Shown: positions 1 through 8,517, numbered from the stretch's first letter. The stretch: DNA of 64,000 nucleotides from Chthonomonas sp. UBA2785 (GCA_002352215.1 DEIB01000026.1:65313-129312), one strand, 5' to 3'. The notes: generated by a model not told the origin, from the sequence alone. Made by a program: numbers and translations.

Positions 1-720
1 GGCATGGTGGGCACCTACAACGGCACCGATCGCGACGGCACCATTACTTACGGGGGCTATTCCACGCACATCGTGACGGATGAAGACTTCGTGCTTCGCA
101 TCCCCGAGAATCTGCCGCTGGATGCCGCCGCGCCGCTGCTGTGTGCGGGCATCACCACCTACAGCCCGCTCCACCACTTTGGGGTGAAGGCCGGCATGCG
201 CGTGGGCATCGTAGGTCTGGGTGGCCTGGGGCACATGGGGGTCAAGTTCGCCAAGGCCATGGGCGCCCACACCAGCGTGCTCAGCCACTCCCCGGGCAAA
301 GAGGCGGATGCCCTGGCGCTGGGGGCGGATGAGTTCATTGTCACCCGCGACCCGGAGGCGCTGGGGGCTTACGCCAACTCGTTTGACTTCTTGCTGAATA
401 CGGTTTCGGCGGCCCACGACCTCAACCTGTATTTGAGCTTGCTGAAGCGCGATGGCCGTATGGTGCTGGTGGGCTTGCCCGACCCGACTCCGGTGGCGGC
501 GTTCCCTTTGGTGATCAAGCGGCGATCGTTGAGCGGCTCATTGATTGGGGGGATCCGCGAGACACAGGAGATGCTGGATTTCTGCGCGCAGCACGACATT
601 GTGTGCGACATCGAGCGCATTGGCATGCAGGAGATCAACGAAGCCTACGAGCGCATGCTGCGCAGCGACGTGAAGTACCGGTTTGTGATTGATCTGGCGT
701 CGCTGAAGGCAGGATCGTAG
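1..720 (+). CDS. Zinc-type alcohol dehydrogenase, C-terminal part (cut by window edge)
   Basis: The reading frame is open from the first base, so the real start lies upstream. The visible 239 residues are the C-terminal part of a medium-chain NAD(P)H-dependent alcohol dehydrogenase of the cinnamyl-alcohol/YahK type, which reduces aldehydes to alcohols in the cytosol. The nucleotide-binding motif GLGGLGHMGVKFAKAMG is present, preceded by the family segment PLLCAGITTYSPL and followed by a LLNTVSA-like segment. The N-terminal zinc-binding cysteines would be outside the window. The gene ends in a TAG whose last base starts a strong hairpin. The family is clear; the substrate is not. Confidence 0.9.
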   Translation, partial: GMVGTYNGTDRDGTITYGGYSTHIVTDEDFVLRIPENLPLDAAAPLLCAGITTYSPLHHFGVKAGMRVGIVGLGGLGHMGVKFAKAMGAHTSVLSHSPGKEADALALGADEFIVTRDPEALGAYANSFDFLLNTVSAAHDLNLYLSLLKRDGRMVLVGLPDPTPVAAFPLVIKRRSLSGSLIGGIRETQEMLDFCAQHDIVCDIERIGMQEINEAYERMLRSDVKYRFVIDLASLKAGS

Positions 721-736
721 CGGGGGACTCCCCCGC
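720..736 (+). terminator. Hairpin after the alcohol dehydrogenase gene
   Basis: A 7-bp perfect stem GCGGGGG-ACT-CCCCCGC begins at the last base of the stop codon. No U-tract follows, and its right arm can also pair with GCGGG a few bases on, so it is a terminator-like or mRNA-stabilising hairpin, not a textbook intrinsic terminator. Confidence 0.5.
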
Positions 737-787
737 AATTCTGCGGGAAGATGTCGCGTCTTTTCCTGATCTTAACGAACGCCTGTG

Positions 788-793
788 TATACT
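788..793 (+). promoter_or_regulatory. -10 box TATACT of a leaderless promoter
   Basis: TATACT lies 7 nt before the GTG at 801, so transcription would start at or next to the start codon. The same box with the same spacing precedes the paralog at 1587. Confidence 0.6.
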
Positions 794-800
794 CATAGGC

Positions 801-1442
801 GTGTTTTCTTTGCGATTGAATTCTATGGTAGGGACGCTGGCACTGGTGCTGGTAGCGAGTCAGGCTTCGGCTCAGGCCCTCAGCTACACCTTTGATTCAG
901 ACAATGAAGGTTGGCGCCGTGCCGACTTCAATGCTTCCACGCTCGTGCTTACCGACATCGGGCCGGCCACGTGGAACTCGGGCGGCTTCATTGACGGCGA
1001 CGACTTTAGTGGGTGGGCATTCCACCTCAGCCCGTTGCTCTCGGGCGGTTATGCGGGGGCGACCTCGGTCAGCTTCGATCACTCCACGCAAGGTGCCGGT
1101 GGGCTCTTCCCGTTGTTGGTGATGACGAACGGCACCGAAGCGATCTACCGTGAAGAAGCCCCAGCGGGGGGCGGTGCGTTTGTCTCCTGCAACTACAGTC
1201 TCACCGATCCGACGGGATGGAAGTACGGTAACGGGTCGGGTTTCCGCGATGCCACGCAGGCCGACATTGACAGCGTGCTGGCCGGCTTGACCCGCATTGG
1301 TGTGAGTTCTGATATCGCGAACGGGGCGGACTACACCCGACTGGACAACGTGACCGTGGTGCCGGAACCGGCCTCGATGATCGCGCTGGGTGCGGGCCTG
1401 GTGGCCATGCTCCGCCGCCGCGCCGTGGCCAAGTCGAAGTAA
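801..1442 (+). CDS. PEP-CTERM sorting domain protein (tandem copy 1)
   Basis: This 213-residue exported protein has an N-terminal signal peptide (hydrophobic stretch around residues 9-20, likely cleavage after ASAQ at about residue 25). The C-terminal sorting signal has VPEPASM at about residue 187, a hydrophobic stretch and the basic end MLRRRAVAKSK. PEP-CTERM signals direct proteins to exosortase-dependent processing at the cell surface. The 160-residue middle is an all-beta-looking domain with repeated Gly/Asp/Asn and no named family that I recognise. The GTG start is supported by the leaderless promoter and by the matching GTG of the neighbour. It is about 65-70% identical by eye to the next gene, so the pair is a tandem duplication. 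No exosortase is in the window. Confidence 0.85.
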   Translation: MFSLRLNSMVGTLALVLVASQASAQALSYTFDSDNEGWRRADFNASTLVLTDIGPATWNSGGFIDGDDFSGWAFHLSPLLSGGYAGATSVSFDHSTQGAGGLFPLLVMTNGTEAIYREEAPAGGGAFVSCNYSLTDPTGWKYGNGSGFRDATQADIDSVLAGLTRIGVSSDIANGADYTRLDNVTVVPEPASMIALGAGLVAMLRRRAVAKSK

Positions 1443-1464
1443 AGCTTCGCCTCGCAAATGATAA

Positions 1465-1506
1465 GCCGGAGTTGCCCTCGTTCGGGCCGCTCCGGCCTCT
1501 TTTTTC
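1465..1506 (+). terminator. Intrinsic terminator between the PEP-CTERM genes
   Basis: GCCGGAG (1465-1471) pairs with CTCCGGC (1490-1496), with an inner GCCC/GGGC pair, and is followed by CTCTTTTTTC. It separates transcription of the two PEP-CTERM paralogs. Confidence 0.85.
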
Positions 1507-1573
1507 TTCCTCACCCAGCCCCGTAAACTCTTCGGGAATGTTGCGCACGCAACTAAATGTGGGGATTTCTATG

Positions 1574-1579
1574 TATACT
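1574..1579 (+). promoter_or_regulatory. -10 box TATACT of a leaderless promoter
   Basis: TATACT is followed by 7 nt and GTG at 1587, identical in box and spacing to the upstream paralog. It also argues against an in-frame ATG at 1557, which would lie upstream of the box. Confidence 0.6.
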
Positions 1580-1586
1580 TGGGGGC

Positions 1587-2225
1587 GTGTATTCCGTTCG
1601 AATTCTCCCTGTGCTTGGAGCTCTTTCGCTGATCCTCGCCGCCTCTCAGGCGTCGGCCCAAGCGTTCAGCTATACGTTTGACACGACCAATCAAGGCTGG
1701 CGGCGCGCTGACTTTAGCCCGACCACGATGGTTCTGACTGACCTCGGCCCGGCGACCTGGAACAGCGGTGGATTCATTGATGCCGACGACTTTAGCGGCT
1801 ACGCCTTCCACGTGAGTCCCTTGCTCACGGGCAACTACGCCGGGGCGACCAGTATCAGCTTTGATCACTCGACGCAAGTCACGGGCACCCTGTTGCCGTT
1901 CTTGGTGCTGACCAATGGCAGCGAGGCGATTTACCGCGAAGAAGCCCCGACTGGCGGGGGTGCCTACGCGCACTACAACTACAGCCTGACCGACAACACC
2001 GGCTGGAAGTACGGCAATGGCGTGAACTTCCGCAACGCTACCCAGGCGGACATGGCGAACGTGCTGGCCGGACTCACGCGTATTGGAATCAGCGCGGACA
2101 TTGCCTCTGGCGTTGACTACACCCGCGTGGACAACGTGACGGTGGTGCCGGAACCTGCTTCTATGGTGGCGCTTGGCCTTGGTCTGGCAGCCATGCTCCG
2201 CCGTCGTTCGCAAAAAGCAAACTAA
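1587..2225 (+). CDS. PEP-CTERM sorting domain protein (tandem copy 2)
   Basis: This is a 212-residue paralog of the preceding protein, with the same signal peptide (LILAASQASAQ), the same middle domain (for example FDHSTQ, EAIYREEAP, YNYSLTD) and the same VPEPASM...AAMLRRRSQKAN sorting signal. GTG 1587 is preferred over ATG 1557 because it aligns with the start of copy 1 and follows a TATACT box by 7 nt. Its function is unknown; secretion followed by exosortase-type sorting is inferred from the C-terminus. Differences between copies are spread evenly, so both look maintained. Confidence 0.85.
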   Translation: MYSVRILPVLGALSLILAASQASAQAFSYTFDTTNQGWRRADFSPTTMVLTDLGPATWNSGGFIDADDFSGYAFHVSPLLTGNYAGATSISFDHSTQVTGTLLPFLVLTNGSEAIYREEAPTGGGAYAHYNYSLTDNTGWKYGNGVNFRNATQADMANVLAGLTRIGISADIASGVDYTRVDNVTVVPEPASMVALGLGLAAMLRRRSQKAN

Positions 2226-2230
2226 GTCAG

Positions 2231-2236
2231 TAAACT
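2231..2236 (+). promoter_or_regulatory. -10 box TAAACT upstream of the Gfo/Idh gene
   Basis: TAAACT is followed by 7 nt and an ATG at 2244. That ATG opens only a four-codon frame (see next entry), not the long gene. Confidence 0.5.
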
Positions 2237-2243
2237 GCTGGGC

Positions 2244-2258
2244 ATGGGGGTGGCGTAA
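2244..2258 (+). other. Four-codon leader frame (M-G-V-A-stop) abutting the oxidoreductase gene
   Basis: ATG at the expected leaderless position is followed by GGG GTG GCG TAA, and the next codon in the same frame is the GTG of the long gene. It could be a minimal leader peptide with stop-start reinitiation, or a point mutation that turned an N-terminal codon into a stop. The sequence alone does not decide. Confidence 0.35.
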
Positions 2259-3413
2259 GTGGCGCACAAGGGCGCATCCCTCCACCCAGGGCGCCTGGGG
2301 GTGGGCATCGTTGGGCTGCACGAGGGCTTGACCCTGCTCAAAGCCCTCTCCCACACCGTGCCGGACGCGCTTTCCACGAGCCGCCCGGCGAGGGACGGCG
2401 AGGCCACCCGTTGCCAGTTTGCCTTCGCCGCCGCTGGCTGCGACCAGGACGAAGGAAAGTGCACGCGCGCCCGCGAAGTCGCCCCGGGCACCCCCACTAC
2501 CACCAGTTTCGATGAGCTCCTGCAGCGGGAAGATGTGGCGGTCGTGGCCATCTACACCCCCGACGCCAGCCACGGCGAACTGATTGAGCGGGCCATGCGG
2601 GCGGGCAAGCATGTGATTTGCACCAAGCCTCTGGTGGTGACAGTGGCGGAAGCCGGGCGCATCAGGCGGGTGGCCGAGGAAACCGGAATGCGCCTGCAAG
2701 TGGGGCAGAGCACGCGCTTTTTCCCGCCCTTTGCGCAGCAGCGGGCGGCTTTCGAGCGTGGCGAGCTCGGCGCCCTGGACCTCATTGATACGCACTACAT
2801 CCACCGGATGGATTGGTTCTACGAGAAATCGCCGTGGGCCAAGGACACCACGGACTGGATATTCCTGGGCATGAGCCACCCGCTGGACTTGCTGACCTGG
2901 TACGGGGGGCGGGCCGAAACCGTAACGGCGACGAGCACGCAAAGTGCTTTGTCCCGCTCTTTCGGCGCGGCGGGGGCGGATATCTACAGCGTGAACGTGG
3001 AGTTTGCCGATGGGCGGATCGGGCGCGCCCTGGGCCACTACGGCCTGGTGGAACTCCCGAGTGCGCGCAATGCCATAGAGTGCATGCTTTATGGCGACAA
3101 GGGCACCAGCCAGGCGCAATACCACGATATGCGCTACCGGCAGACGGGGCTAAGCGGTGAAGAGGTGCTGGTGGATCGGCTTTACGCCGGGCGCGGGCCG
3201 TACTTTAACAACGAAGTGCACGGCATGCATTACGGCGAGTTTGCGGCGTACACCGACCACTTTGCTCAGGCGATTCTCGAGGGCACGCCCAACCAACCTG
3301 ACCTGACCAGCGGGCTAGAAACCTTTGCGCTGATGGAAGCCGCACGCCGCTCGGCTTTGCGTGGTCAGTCCGTGCGAGTGGATGAGGTCTGGGCGGAGAT
3401 GGCGGCTAGCTAA
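2259..3413 (+). CDS. Gfo/Idh/MocA family NAD(P)-dependent oxidoreductase
   Basis: This 384-residue cytosolic oxidoreductase has an N-terminal Rossmann fold starting LGVGIVGLHEGL (residues 13-24), the family segment VAIYTPDASHGELIERAMRA and the lysine motif AGKHVICTKPLV (EKP equivalent TKP) around residue 125. The C-terminal alpha/beta domain follows. Members oxidise or reduce sugars and inositols; the substrate here is not predictable. The nearest usable start is GTG 2259, directly after an in-frame TAA, so the true N-terminus is uncertain. The neighbouring alcohol dehydrogenase and nearby fucosidases fit a role in sugar metabolism, which is inference. Confidence 0.85.
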   Translation: MAHKGASLHPGRLGVGIVGLHEGLTLLKALSHTVPDALSTSRPARDGEATRCQFAFAAAGCDQDEGKCTRAREVAPGTPTTTSFDELLQREDVAVVAIYTPDASHGELIERAMRAGKHVICTKPLVVTVAEAGRIRRVAEETGMRLQVGQSTRFFPPFAQQRAAFERGELGALDLIDTHYIHRMDWFYEKSPWAKDTTDWIFLGMSHPLDLLTWYGGRAETVTATSTQSALSRSFGAAGADIYSVNVEFADGRIGRALGHYGLVELPSARNAIECMLYGDKGTSQAQYHDMRYRQTGLSGEEVLVDRLYAGRGPYFNNEVHGMHYGEFAAYTDHFAQAILEGTPNQPDLTSGLETFALMEAARRSALRGQSVRVDEVWAEMAAS

Positions 3414-3475
3414 CTGGGGGGGAGGCGCCGGGATTGCAACCTAGAGATTGCGCACTAAGTAGGGAGAATTATTGA

Positions 3476-4255
3476 ATGAGTCCTGAGCCATCGCCCGAAT
3501 ACAGCGATAAGGATGTGACCCGGATTCTACGCCGGGCGGCTGAGTTGCAAGAGCAAGCCGGATCCCCCGCCCGGAGCGGGCAGGGCGCATCGCGGGAAGA
3601 CCTCAAGCGGATTGGGGGCGAGGTGGGCATTGACCCCGCCTTTATTGAAGCCGCTATGGCCGAGGGGCTGGATGCGGGCGTCGCCGCCGACCACCAGGGG
3701 CAGTCGCGGTGGCTGGGAGCACCCCCGCAATACGCCATCGAGCGGGTGATTCCCGGGCAGCTCACTCCCGAATCCTGGGGCACCCTGGTCGGCATGCTCA
3801 ACCACCACTTTAAGCAATCCAAGGCGGGCAAGGTCTCGGGTGGATTTCACTCCTGGAAGTACAAGCATGACCTCGGGAGCGTGTATGTCTCCGCCATCCA
3901 AACGGAGGCGGGCGCACACCTGAAGCTGGAGCTGGATATTGACGGGGGCATTGTTGCAGGCATCGTGCCGACCACCATTGCGTGGTTTGCCACGACCTCG
4001 CTGCTGTTTGCCAACGACGCGCTGCGTCCGTGGCTTTCTATGTTGCTTTCTGCGGGGGCCCTGGTCGGGCTGGGTACCTCATTTCGGGCATCGGTGCGGA
4101 GTTGGTGGGTCAAGGATCGCCGACGCAACGCGGCCTTGTTCGATCAACTCGCGAGTGCAATATCCTCGTCACCGGTGAGCGCACTGGAAACGGCCACGCC
4201 GGTGCTGACAGAAGTAGGAACCGTGGACTCGACCGAGACGCTCTCCACTTCTTAG
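3476..4255 (+). CDS. Membrane protein of unknown function
   Basis: A 259-residue protein I cannot assign. Residues 10-70 form a helical segment (DVTRILRRAAELQEQ, then SREDLKRIGGEVGIDPAFIEAA) of a kind seen at the N-terminus of many uncharacterised membrane proteins. A soluble middle (about 80-155) contains GGFHSWKYK. Two membrane helices follow at about 162-182 and 187-205, then a basic stretch VKDRRRN. The ATG is preceded by GGGAG at about 10 nt. Its TAG stop overlaps the TAA stop of the convergent gene within TTAG. Confidence 0.7.
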   Translation: MSPEPSPEYSDKDVTRILRRAAELQEQAGSPARSGQGASREDLKRIGGEVGIDPAFIEAAMAEGLDAGVAADHQGQSRWLGAPPQYAIERVIPGQLTPESWGTLVGMLNHHFKQSKAGKVSGGFHSWKYKHDLGSVYVSAIQTEAGAHLKLELDIDGGIVAGIVPTTIAWFATTSLLFANDALRPWLSMLLSAGALVGLGTSFRASVRSWWVKDRRRNAALFDQLASAISSSPVSALETATPVLTEVGTVDSTETLSTS

Positions 4256-4824
4256 CCGGCCGCGTCGAACGCTTGCTTCAGCCAGCCCTTGAGTTCTTCG
4301 TTGACTTCATCAGTTGAGCTGAGACGCACTTTGTATTGGCACATGCCCCCGGGGGCTTGCGCGACGAGGCGCTCGGCGGATGGGGTGAGATCCTTGGCGT
4401 TGATGCCGACCTCGATCTGGGTTTTGGTGGCCGGGCCGACCATGGCGAACTGCTTCTTGCGGCGCAGACTGACGTAGCCCTTCTTGGGGGCGACTTCAAA
4501 GTCACCAAACGGTTGAATCGCGGCCATGAGGACCTCGTGAATCGGACGGAGGTCAGCCTTGGGGCCGGTATAGATCTCGTCGAGCACCGCATCCTCGCTC
4601 TTGCCGGCGGCCGCGCTGGCCCCGTCGGTCTGCTTGGCCAGATGGACGACGGTGTTGGCATCGCCGTGGCCAAGGCCGAAGGTTTCCATCAAGTGCGAGC
4701 GGAGTTCACCGTGCTTCGTCAGGCCGCTTTGCTGCAGGATCGCGCGGAATTCGTCCAGCGACTTGCCGGTCTTGGCCTGGATATTGGCCAGCTGCGTCGC
4801 TATAGCCTTGTCTACACTCGACAT
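4252..4824 (-). CDS. DUF4287 and DUF5655 domain protein
   Basis: This 190-residue protein has two recognisable parts. The N-terminal DUF4287 helical domain includes GKSLDEFRAIL and LMETFGLGHGDANTVV. The C-terminal DUF5655 domain includes HEVLMAAIQPFGDFEVAP, KKGYVSLRRKKQFAM and a final VRLSSTDEV segment. The biochemical role of these domains is not established; DUF5655 proteins are small cytosolic proteins often encoded in accessory regions. ATG 4824 was chosen because TAGCCT precedes it by 7 nt; a longer frame opens at 4857 but would start upstream of that box. A diverged paralog lies at 19418-19963. Confidence 0.8.
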   Translation of the reverse strand: MSSVDKAIATQLANIQAKTGKSLDEFRAILQQSGLTKHGELRSHLMETFGLGHGDANTVVHLAKQTDGASAAAGKSEDAVLDEIYTGPKADLRPIHEVLMAAIQPFGDFEVAPKKGYVSLRRKKQFAMVGPATKTQIEVGINAKDLTPSAERLVAQAPGGMCQYKVRLSSTDEVNEELKGWLKQAFDAAG

Positions 4825-4831
4825 GCGGTCG

Positions 4832-4837
4832 AGGCTA
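4832..4837 (-). promoter_or_regulatory. -10 box TAGCCT of a leaderless promoter
   Basis: On the minus strand TAGCCT is followed by 7 nt and ATG at 4824. Confidence 0.45.
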
Positions 4838-4923
4838 CCTGTGGGGCTGCCTAGCATGCCAAGGGGGTGGTGAACAGCACTTTGCCTGTAGAGGGATTAC
4901 AAGGGCCAGGGCACCTCCAGAGG

Positions 4924-4929
4924 TATCTT
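4924..4929 (+). promoter_or_regulatory. -10-like TATCTT before the ankyrin gene
   Basis: TATCTT would place transcription start near 4936, about 20 nt before ATG 4957, leaving room for the Shine-Dalgarno-like GGAAAG at 4946-4951. It excludes the earlier in-frame ATG at 4867. Confidence 0.4.
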
Positions 4930-4956
4930 TGGTGCAATGAATCAAGGAAAGCTTGC

Positions 4957-7557
4957 ATGTCTGAGCCAATAGACGGACAAGAAGTTCTGCGTGCCGCGCG
5001 GCGGGGAGATGTGGAGTGGTTGCGCAATAGTGGTTGCGATCTCCTTGCGGAATATGGACAGTGGCATGAGCCAATTTGGCAAGCGGCCATCGAAGGGGAT
5101 CAAGCCGAGGTTCTCATGCAATGCCTCAGGGAGGGACTTAGCCCAAATGGGACCCGCAAGTATCTACTCATCAATGAGGCCATTGATGAAGGCGCGGACA
5201 ACTGCATTGAGTTACTTTTGCAATCAGGTGCTGACCTGTCATTGGAATCTGAAGAAGGAGGCAGCGTCCTTCTCGCCGCCTTGTGGGCAGAGAGGCTCGA
5301 CCTAGCTGAGCTGGCACTTGAGCGAGGAGCCAATCCATTTGTCTGCAACCTTCGGAGACTTGCCGCCAATCGAACAGAGAAGCTGTGGCGAACCATTCGG
5401 GTTTATCAGCGGCAGTACCGGAGGGAACATGCCCCGCATCATGAGGCAATTCGACAAGTCCTGCAAGGAAACACGAGACTTTCACTAACTGCTGAGCAAG
5501 CCCAAGAAACCCTCTACTCTTACAAGAGGACAACCCTACTGCACCTGGCTGCAATCAAGAACCGTAGCGTGGCGCTCGAGTCCATGCTCGACGCCGGCGC
5601 TGATGTAAACCATAGGAACTCTTGCTATCAGAGTCGAGTTGATCGACGAGGGGACTGCAATATCCATTCTGGCGTTTATGGTGGCTGCACGCCGCTGATG
5701 CTGGCGGCGGAACACGAAGCGCAGGATGCCGTGCGGGTGTTGTTGAGGTGGGGTTCTGACTTAGAGGCTTGCGATTCGGCCGGCAACACACCCTTGCACA
5801 TGGCTTGCCGTACAAAAAACCTCCGGATCGTGCAAGACCTAGTCACGGCGGGGGCCAATGTCAACGCACGCATGGCTGATGGATGCACGCCTCTCATCTT
5901 GGCCACCGCATTCTCGACCCCAGCCATGGTTGAGTTTCTCCTAGACGCAGGAGCGGACATCGAAGCCACCGACAACGAAGGCCATACCGCCTTACTGCAA
6001 GCCGCTTGGTGGGGGCGCGCCGAGACGGCCCGACTGCTTCTCGCACGCGGGGCTCAAGTCTGCGCACTGGCTAACGGCTGGTGCGTACGACCATGGCGAG
6101 ATGGTGATTTTTGGGAGGCGTTAACCGACGACCGCAGGACCGCCACGATGCGCGTCTTGCTCCCTCACCTCGACTGCAATGCACCCAACCGCAAGTGCTC
6201 GCCTCTGCTCACGGCGGTGAGAAACCAACACTGGGCCGCAGTTCCTCTGATGGTGGAGGCCGGTGCTCGGCTCTATGAAGGGGAAAGTGCGGGTGTCATG
6301 AGCCGAGCCCGTGGGAAGCGACAGCCCCTGCAACAAGCGCGGGCCTTGGCGGCGCTTGCCAAGATAGGGCAACTTCCTAGCCCCGCCGACTACCAGCAAG
6401 CGGAGGAAGAAGACCTTAAGCCCGTGGTCAAGAGGATGGTTCAACTCGGATGCAATCCAAGCCACGGTCTCCACTATGCGAAAGGAATCGAAATGGTGGA
6501 TCTGCTCATCAGCCTCGGTGCCGACGTGAATCAGCCTAATGAGGCGGGCGAGTTGCCGCTTCAGTCGGCCATCAGGAGCGGGAACCTCGAAGTTGTCAAG
6601 CGGCTCCGGAAGCTAGGAGCCGACCCCTTGGCCAGGGATGCGGAAGGTCACTCTGCAGTGGACGTGGCGCAGCTCGCACCGAAGGTTCTGAAGTTGATGT
6701 TTGTGGCCTTCACTCCCAATCCGGCGGCGGTCGCCACTCTGAGGCTTCGAGAATCTCTACGTGGCAAGAAGCCGCCTGAGATTTCGGACGTTGAGCGATG
6801 GATCCGGGATAGCGCCAATGTCAACCTTGTGGTGGAGCCTGGAATCACGGCCCTCACGGCGGCCCTCGGATTTCGCGCCTGGGCCGTGGCCGATGCTTTG
6901 CTTTCCGCCGGAGCCAAGGCCACTTGGGAATCCGACACCTTGACAACAGTAAGGCAGATTGTCGAGACGCGAAGCTCGCAGTGGCAGGCCGACGTGGATC
7001 TCACGACGAAGCTGATTGGCGCCACACCCAAACTGTTTAACGAGGCCCAAGGTGCCGTGCTGTTCGCGATGGATCGCCAGGTTGAAGTGAGGGCGGCTGA
7101 GCTGGTGCTAGCCGGCGAGGAAAAGTCCGCTGCGGAGTATCAAGCCAGAGAGGAAGTGTGCCAGGAACTCGTCCAGGAGATTAACCTCGAGATCAATCAA
7201 AGTTGGTGTGGTGCCTGGCGCCCCACACATAACTACCGCGACCAGATCCTCCTTGTTGAAGGTCGCAATCCGTACGCTGCCATCGCGCTCTCCCAGTTCC
7301 ATGGGCACCGGATTGGATTTGTAGCGATTCGGTTCATGGCATTTCTGCGACAGTGGGAGCATCTCGACTGGAAGTTAACAGGCATCGTGGGCAGAACGCT
7401 CGAGCTCAAGCTCGAGAAGTTCCCGGAAGACATGGTGACGTGGTTCAAGGAGCTAAGGAGCATTTGCCCCGGGATGATCGGTTATCGGGACGAAGAGATT
7501 GACTTTTGGAATGAGAATGCTAGGGAGTCCGGCTTCATTTACGTGCATATAGATTGA
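4957..7557 (+). CDS. Ankyrin-repeat protein, 866 aa
   Basis: Ankyrin repeats run from about residue 10 to 640, clearest in the middle: GCTPLMLAAEHEAQDAVRVL, AGNTPLHMACRTKNLRIVQD, GCTPLILATAFSTPAMVEFL and GHTALLQAAWWGRAETARLL. Further degenerate units follow (VDLLISLGADVNQPNEAGEL). Such arrays bind partner proteins. The last about 125 residues (from NLEINQSWCGAWRP) are not ankyrin and match nothing I recognise. No signal peptide or membrane helix is visible, so it is probably cytosolic. ATG 4957 follows GGAAAG by 5 nt. GC content looks lower than in neighbouring genes, consistent with an acquired accessory gene. A role as an immunity-like or scaffold protein is possible but unproven. Confidence 0.8.
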   Translation: MSEPIDGQEVLRAARRGDVEWLRNSGCDLLAEYGQWHEPIWQAAIEGDQAEVLMQCLREGLSPNGTRKYLLINEAIDEGADNCIELLLQSGADLSLESEEGGSVLLAALWAERLDLAELALERGANPFVCNLRRLAANRTEKLWRTIRVYQRQYRREHAPHHEAIRQVLQGNTRLSLTAEQAQETLYSYKRTTLLHLAAIKNRSVALESMLDAGADVNHRNSCYQSRVDRRGDCNIHSGVYGGCTPLMLAAEHEAQDAVRVLLRWGSDLEACDSAGNTPLHMACRTKNLRIVQDLVTAGANVNARMADGCTPLILATAFSTPAMVEFLLDAGADIEATDNEGHTALLQAAWWGRAETARLLLARGAQVCALANGWCVRPWRDGDFWEALTDDRRTATMRVLLPHLDCNAPNRKCSPLLTAVRNQHWAAVPLMVEAGARLYEGESAGVMSRARGKRQPLQQARALAALAKIGQLPSPADYQQAEEEDLKPVVKRMVQLGCNPSHGLHYAKGIEMVDLLISLGADVNQPNEAGELPLQSAIRSGNLEVVKRLRKLGADPLARDAEGHSAVDVAQLAPKVLKLMFVAFTPNPAAVATLRLRESLRGKKPPEISDVERWIRDSANVNLVVEPGITALTAALGFRAWAVADALLSAGAKATWESDTLTTVRQIVETRSSQWQADVDLTTKLIGATPKLFNEAQGAVLFAMDRQVEVRAAELVLAGEEKSAAEYQAREEVCQELVQEINLEINQSWCGAWRPTHNYRDQILLVEGRNPYAAIALSQFHGHRIGFVAIRFMAFLRQWEHLDWKLTGIVGRTLELKLEKFPEDMVTWFKELRSICPGMIGYRDEEIDFWNENARESGFIYVHID

Positions 7558-7686
7558 GACTTGCGGCGCTTGTAGCGGCGAATACATAAGCACTTTAAAG
7601 AGTTCGCCCCAGAAAATGCACACTTGCGCCGTTTGGATAGATTCGAGTAGATTCCCGTACCGCTCCTGGGGAGAGGTGCAAAGTCC

Positions 7687-8496
7687 ATGAATCCGACTGC
7701 ATACGAACAAGTTGCCGCGCTCTTTGAGCAAGAACTCCGCCAGCGAGGCATTTTCTTTTCGCGTAACGAAGATGGCACCTATCATGTCGAGGCATCCCCG
7801 AGTTATCAACCCACGGTGCACCTGGGCAACCTGGCGCGCGAATGGGAAAAGGAGCCAGCGGCGGACATGGTGCACCACTTTGTCCGCGTGGTGCTAGATA
7901 GCGGCACTTACTCGGATACGAGTTGGGAAACCGCGCGGGAGGGCATTTACTTCTGCCTCTTTCCTACGGAGGACCTGAAAGACCCCAGTTGGCAAGGTTT
8001 GGGTCCGCTGCGCGACGAATTGAGCCCGGGGTTGGCGAAGCTCTACGCTTACGACCGCCGGGAGGCCGGTACGACGGTGTGGATTTCGGGTTCCGACCTG
8101 GCGCACTGGGGGGTAACTGCGGAGGAAATCCGCGCGCTCGCCATGCAGCATATGAACGAGAAAATGCGGCAAGCGGAGGTGGACTTTATTGATGTGGACA
8201 CGCGGCGCATTGCCATCTTGGGGACGGAGGAAACGAACCTCAAGGCCAGCCTGATGCTGACGGAGGAGTTTGCGCGGCGGATGAAGGCCGAGTTTACGTG
8301 GCCGGTGTACACGCTGGTGCCGGCGGATGACTATATGTTTATCGTTCCTGCGGACGATGAAGACTTGTTGAATCGCGCGGCCGGGGCGGCCATGCGCGAG
8401 TACGAGCGGGTGGACCTGCCCCTGAGCCGGGAGATCTTCAAGATCAGTGACGAGGGGGTGCGGCACTTCGCCACCATTGGGGGGAGCACGGCATAG
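7687..8496 (+). CDS. DUF1444-like protein
   Basis: The 269-residue protein shows the layout of DUF1444 (YtpQ-type) proteins: an N-terminal alpha/beta half, a central WISGSDLAHWGVTAEEIRAL segment (where the family typically has a W-G-(V/L)-(S/T)-E-(E/D) stretch), and a C-terminal half with PVYTLVPADDYMFIVPADDE. No catalytic motif or export signal is visible. Start ATG is preceded by GAGAGGTG at a normal ribosome-binding distance. The gap before it (7558-7686) holds no gene. The family assignment is by pattern only; function is unknown. Confidence 0.6.
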   Translation: MNPTAYEQVAALFEQELRQRGIFFSRNEDGTYHVEASPSYQPTVHLGNLAREWEKEPAADMVHHFVRVVLDSGTYSDTSWETAREGIYFCLFPTEDLKDPSWQGLGPLRDELSPGLAKLYAYDRREAGTTVWISGSDLAHWGVTAEEIRALAMQHMNEKMRQAEVDFIDVDTRRIAILGTEETNLKASLMLTEEFARRMKAEFTWPVYTLVPADDYMFIVPADDEDLLNRAAGAAMREYERVDLPLSREIFKISDEGVRHFATIGGSTA

Positions 8497-8517
8497 AAAT
8501 TCAGTTCGCTGCCTTCT

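Noticed and set aside
1569..3125. 518-codon open frame on the minus strand across the second PEP-CTERM gene and the oxidoreductase gene
   Set aside because: It is antisense to two genes with clear family motifs, has no recognisable domain and reflects the high GC content.
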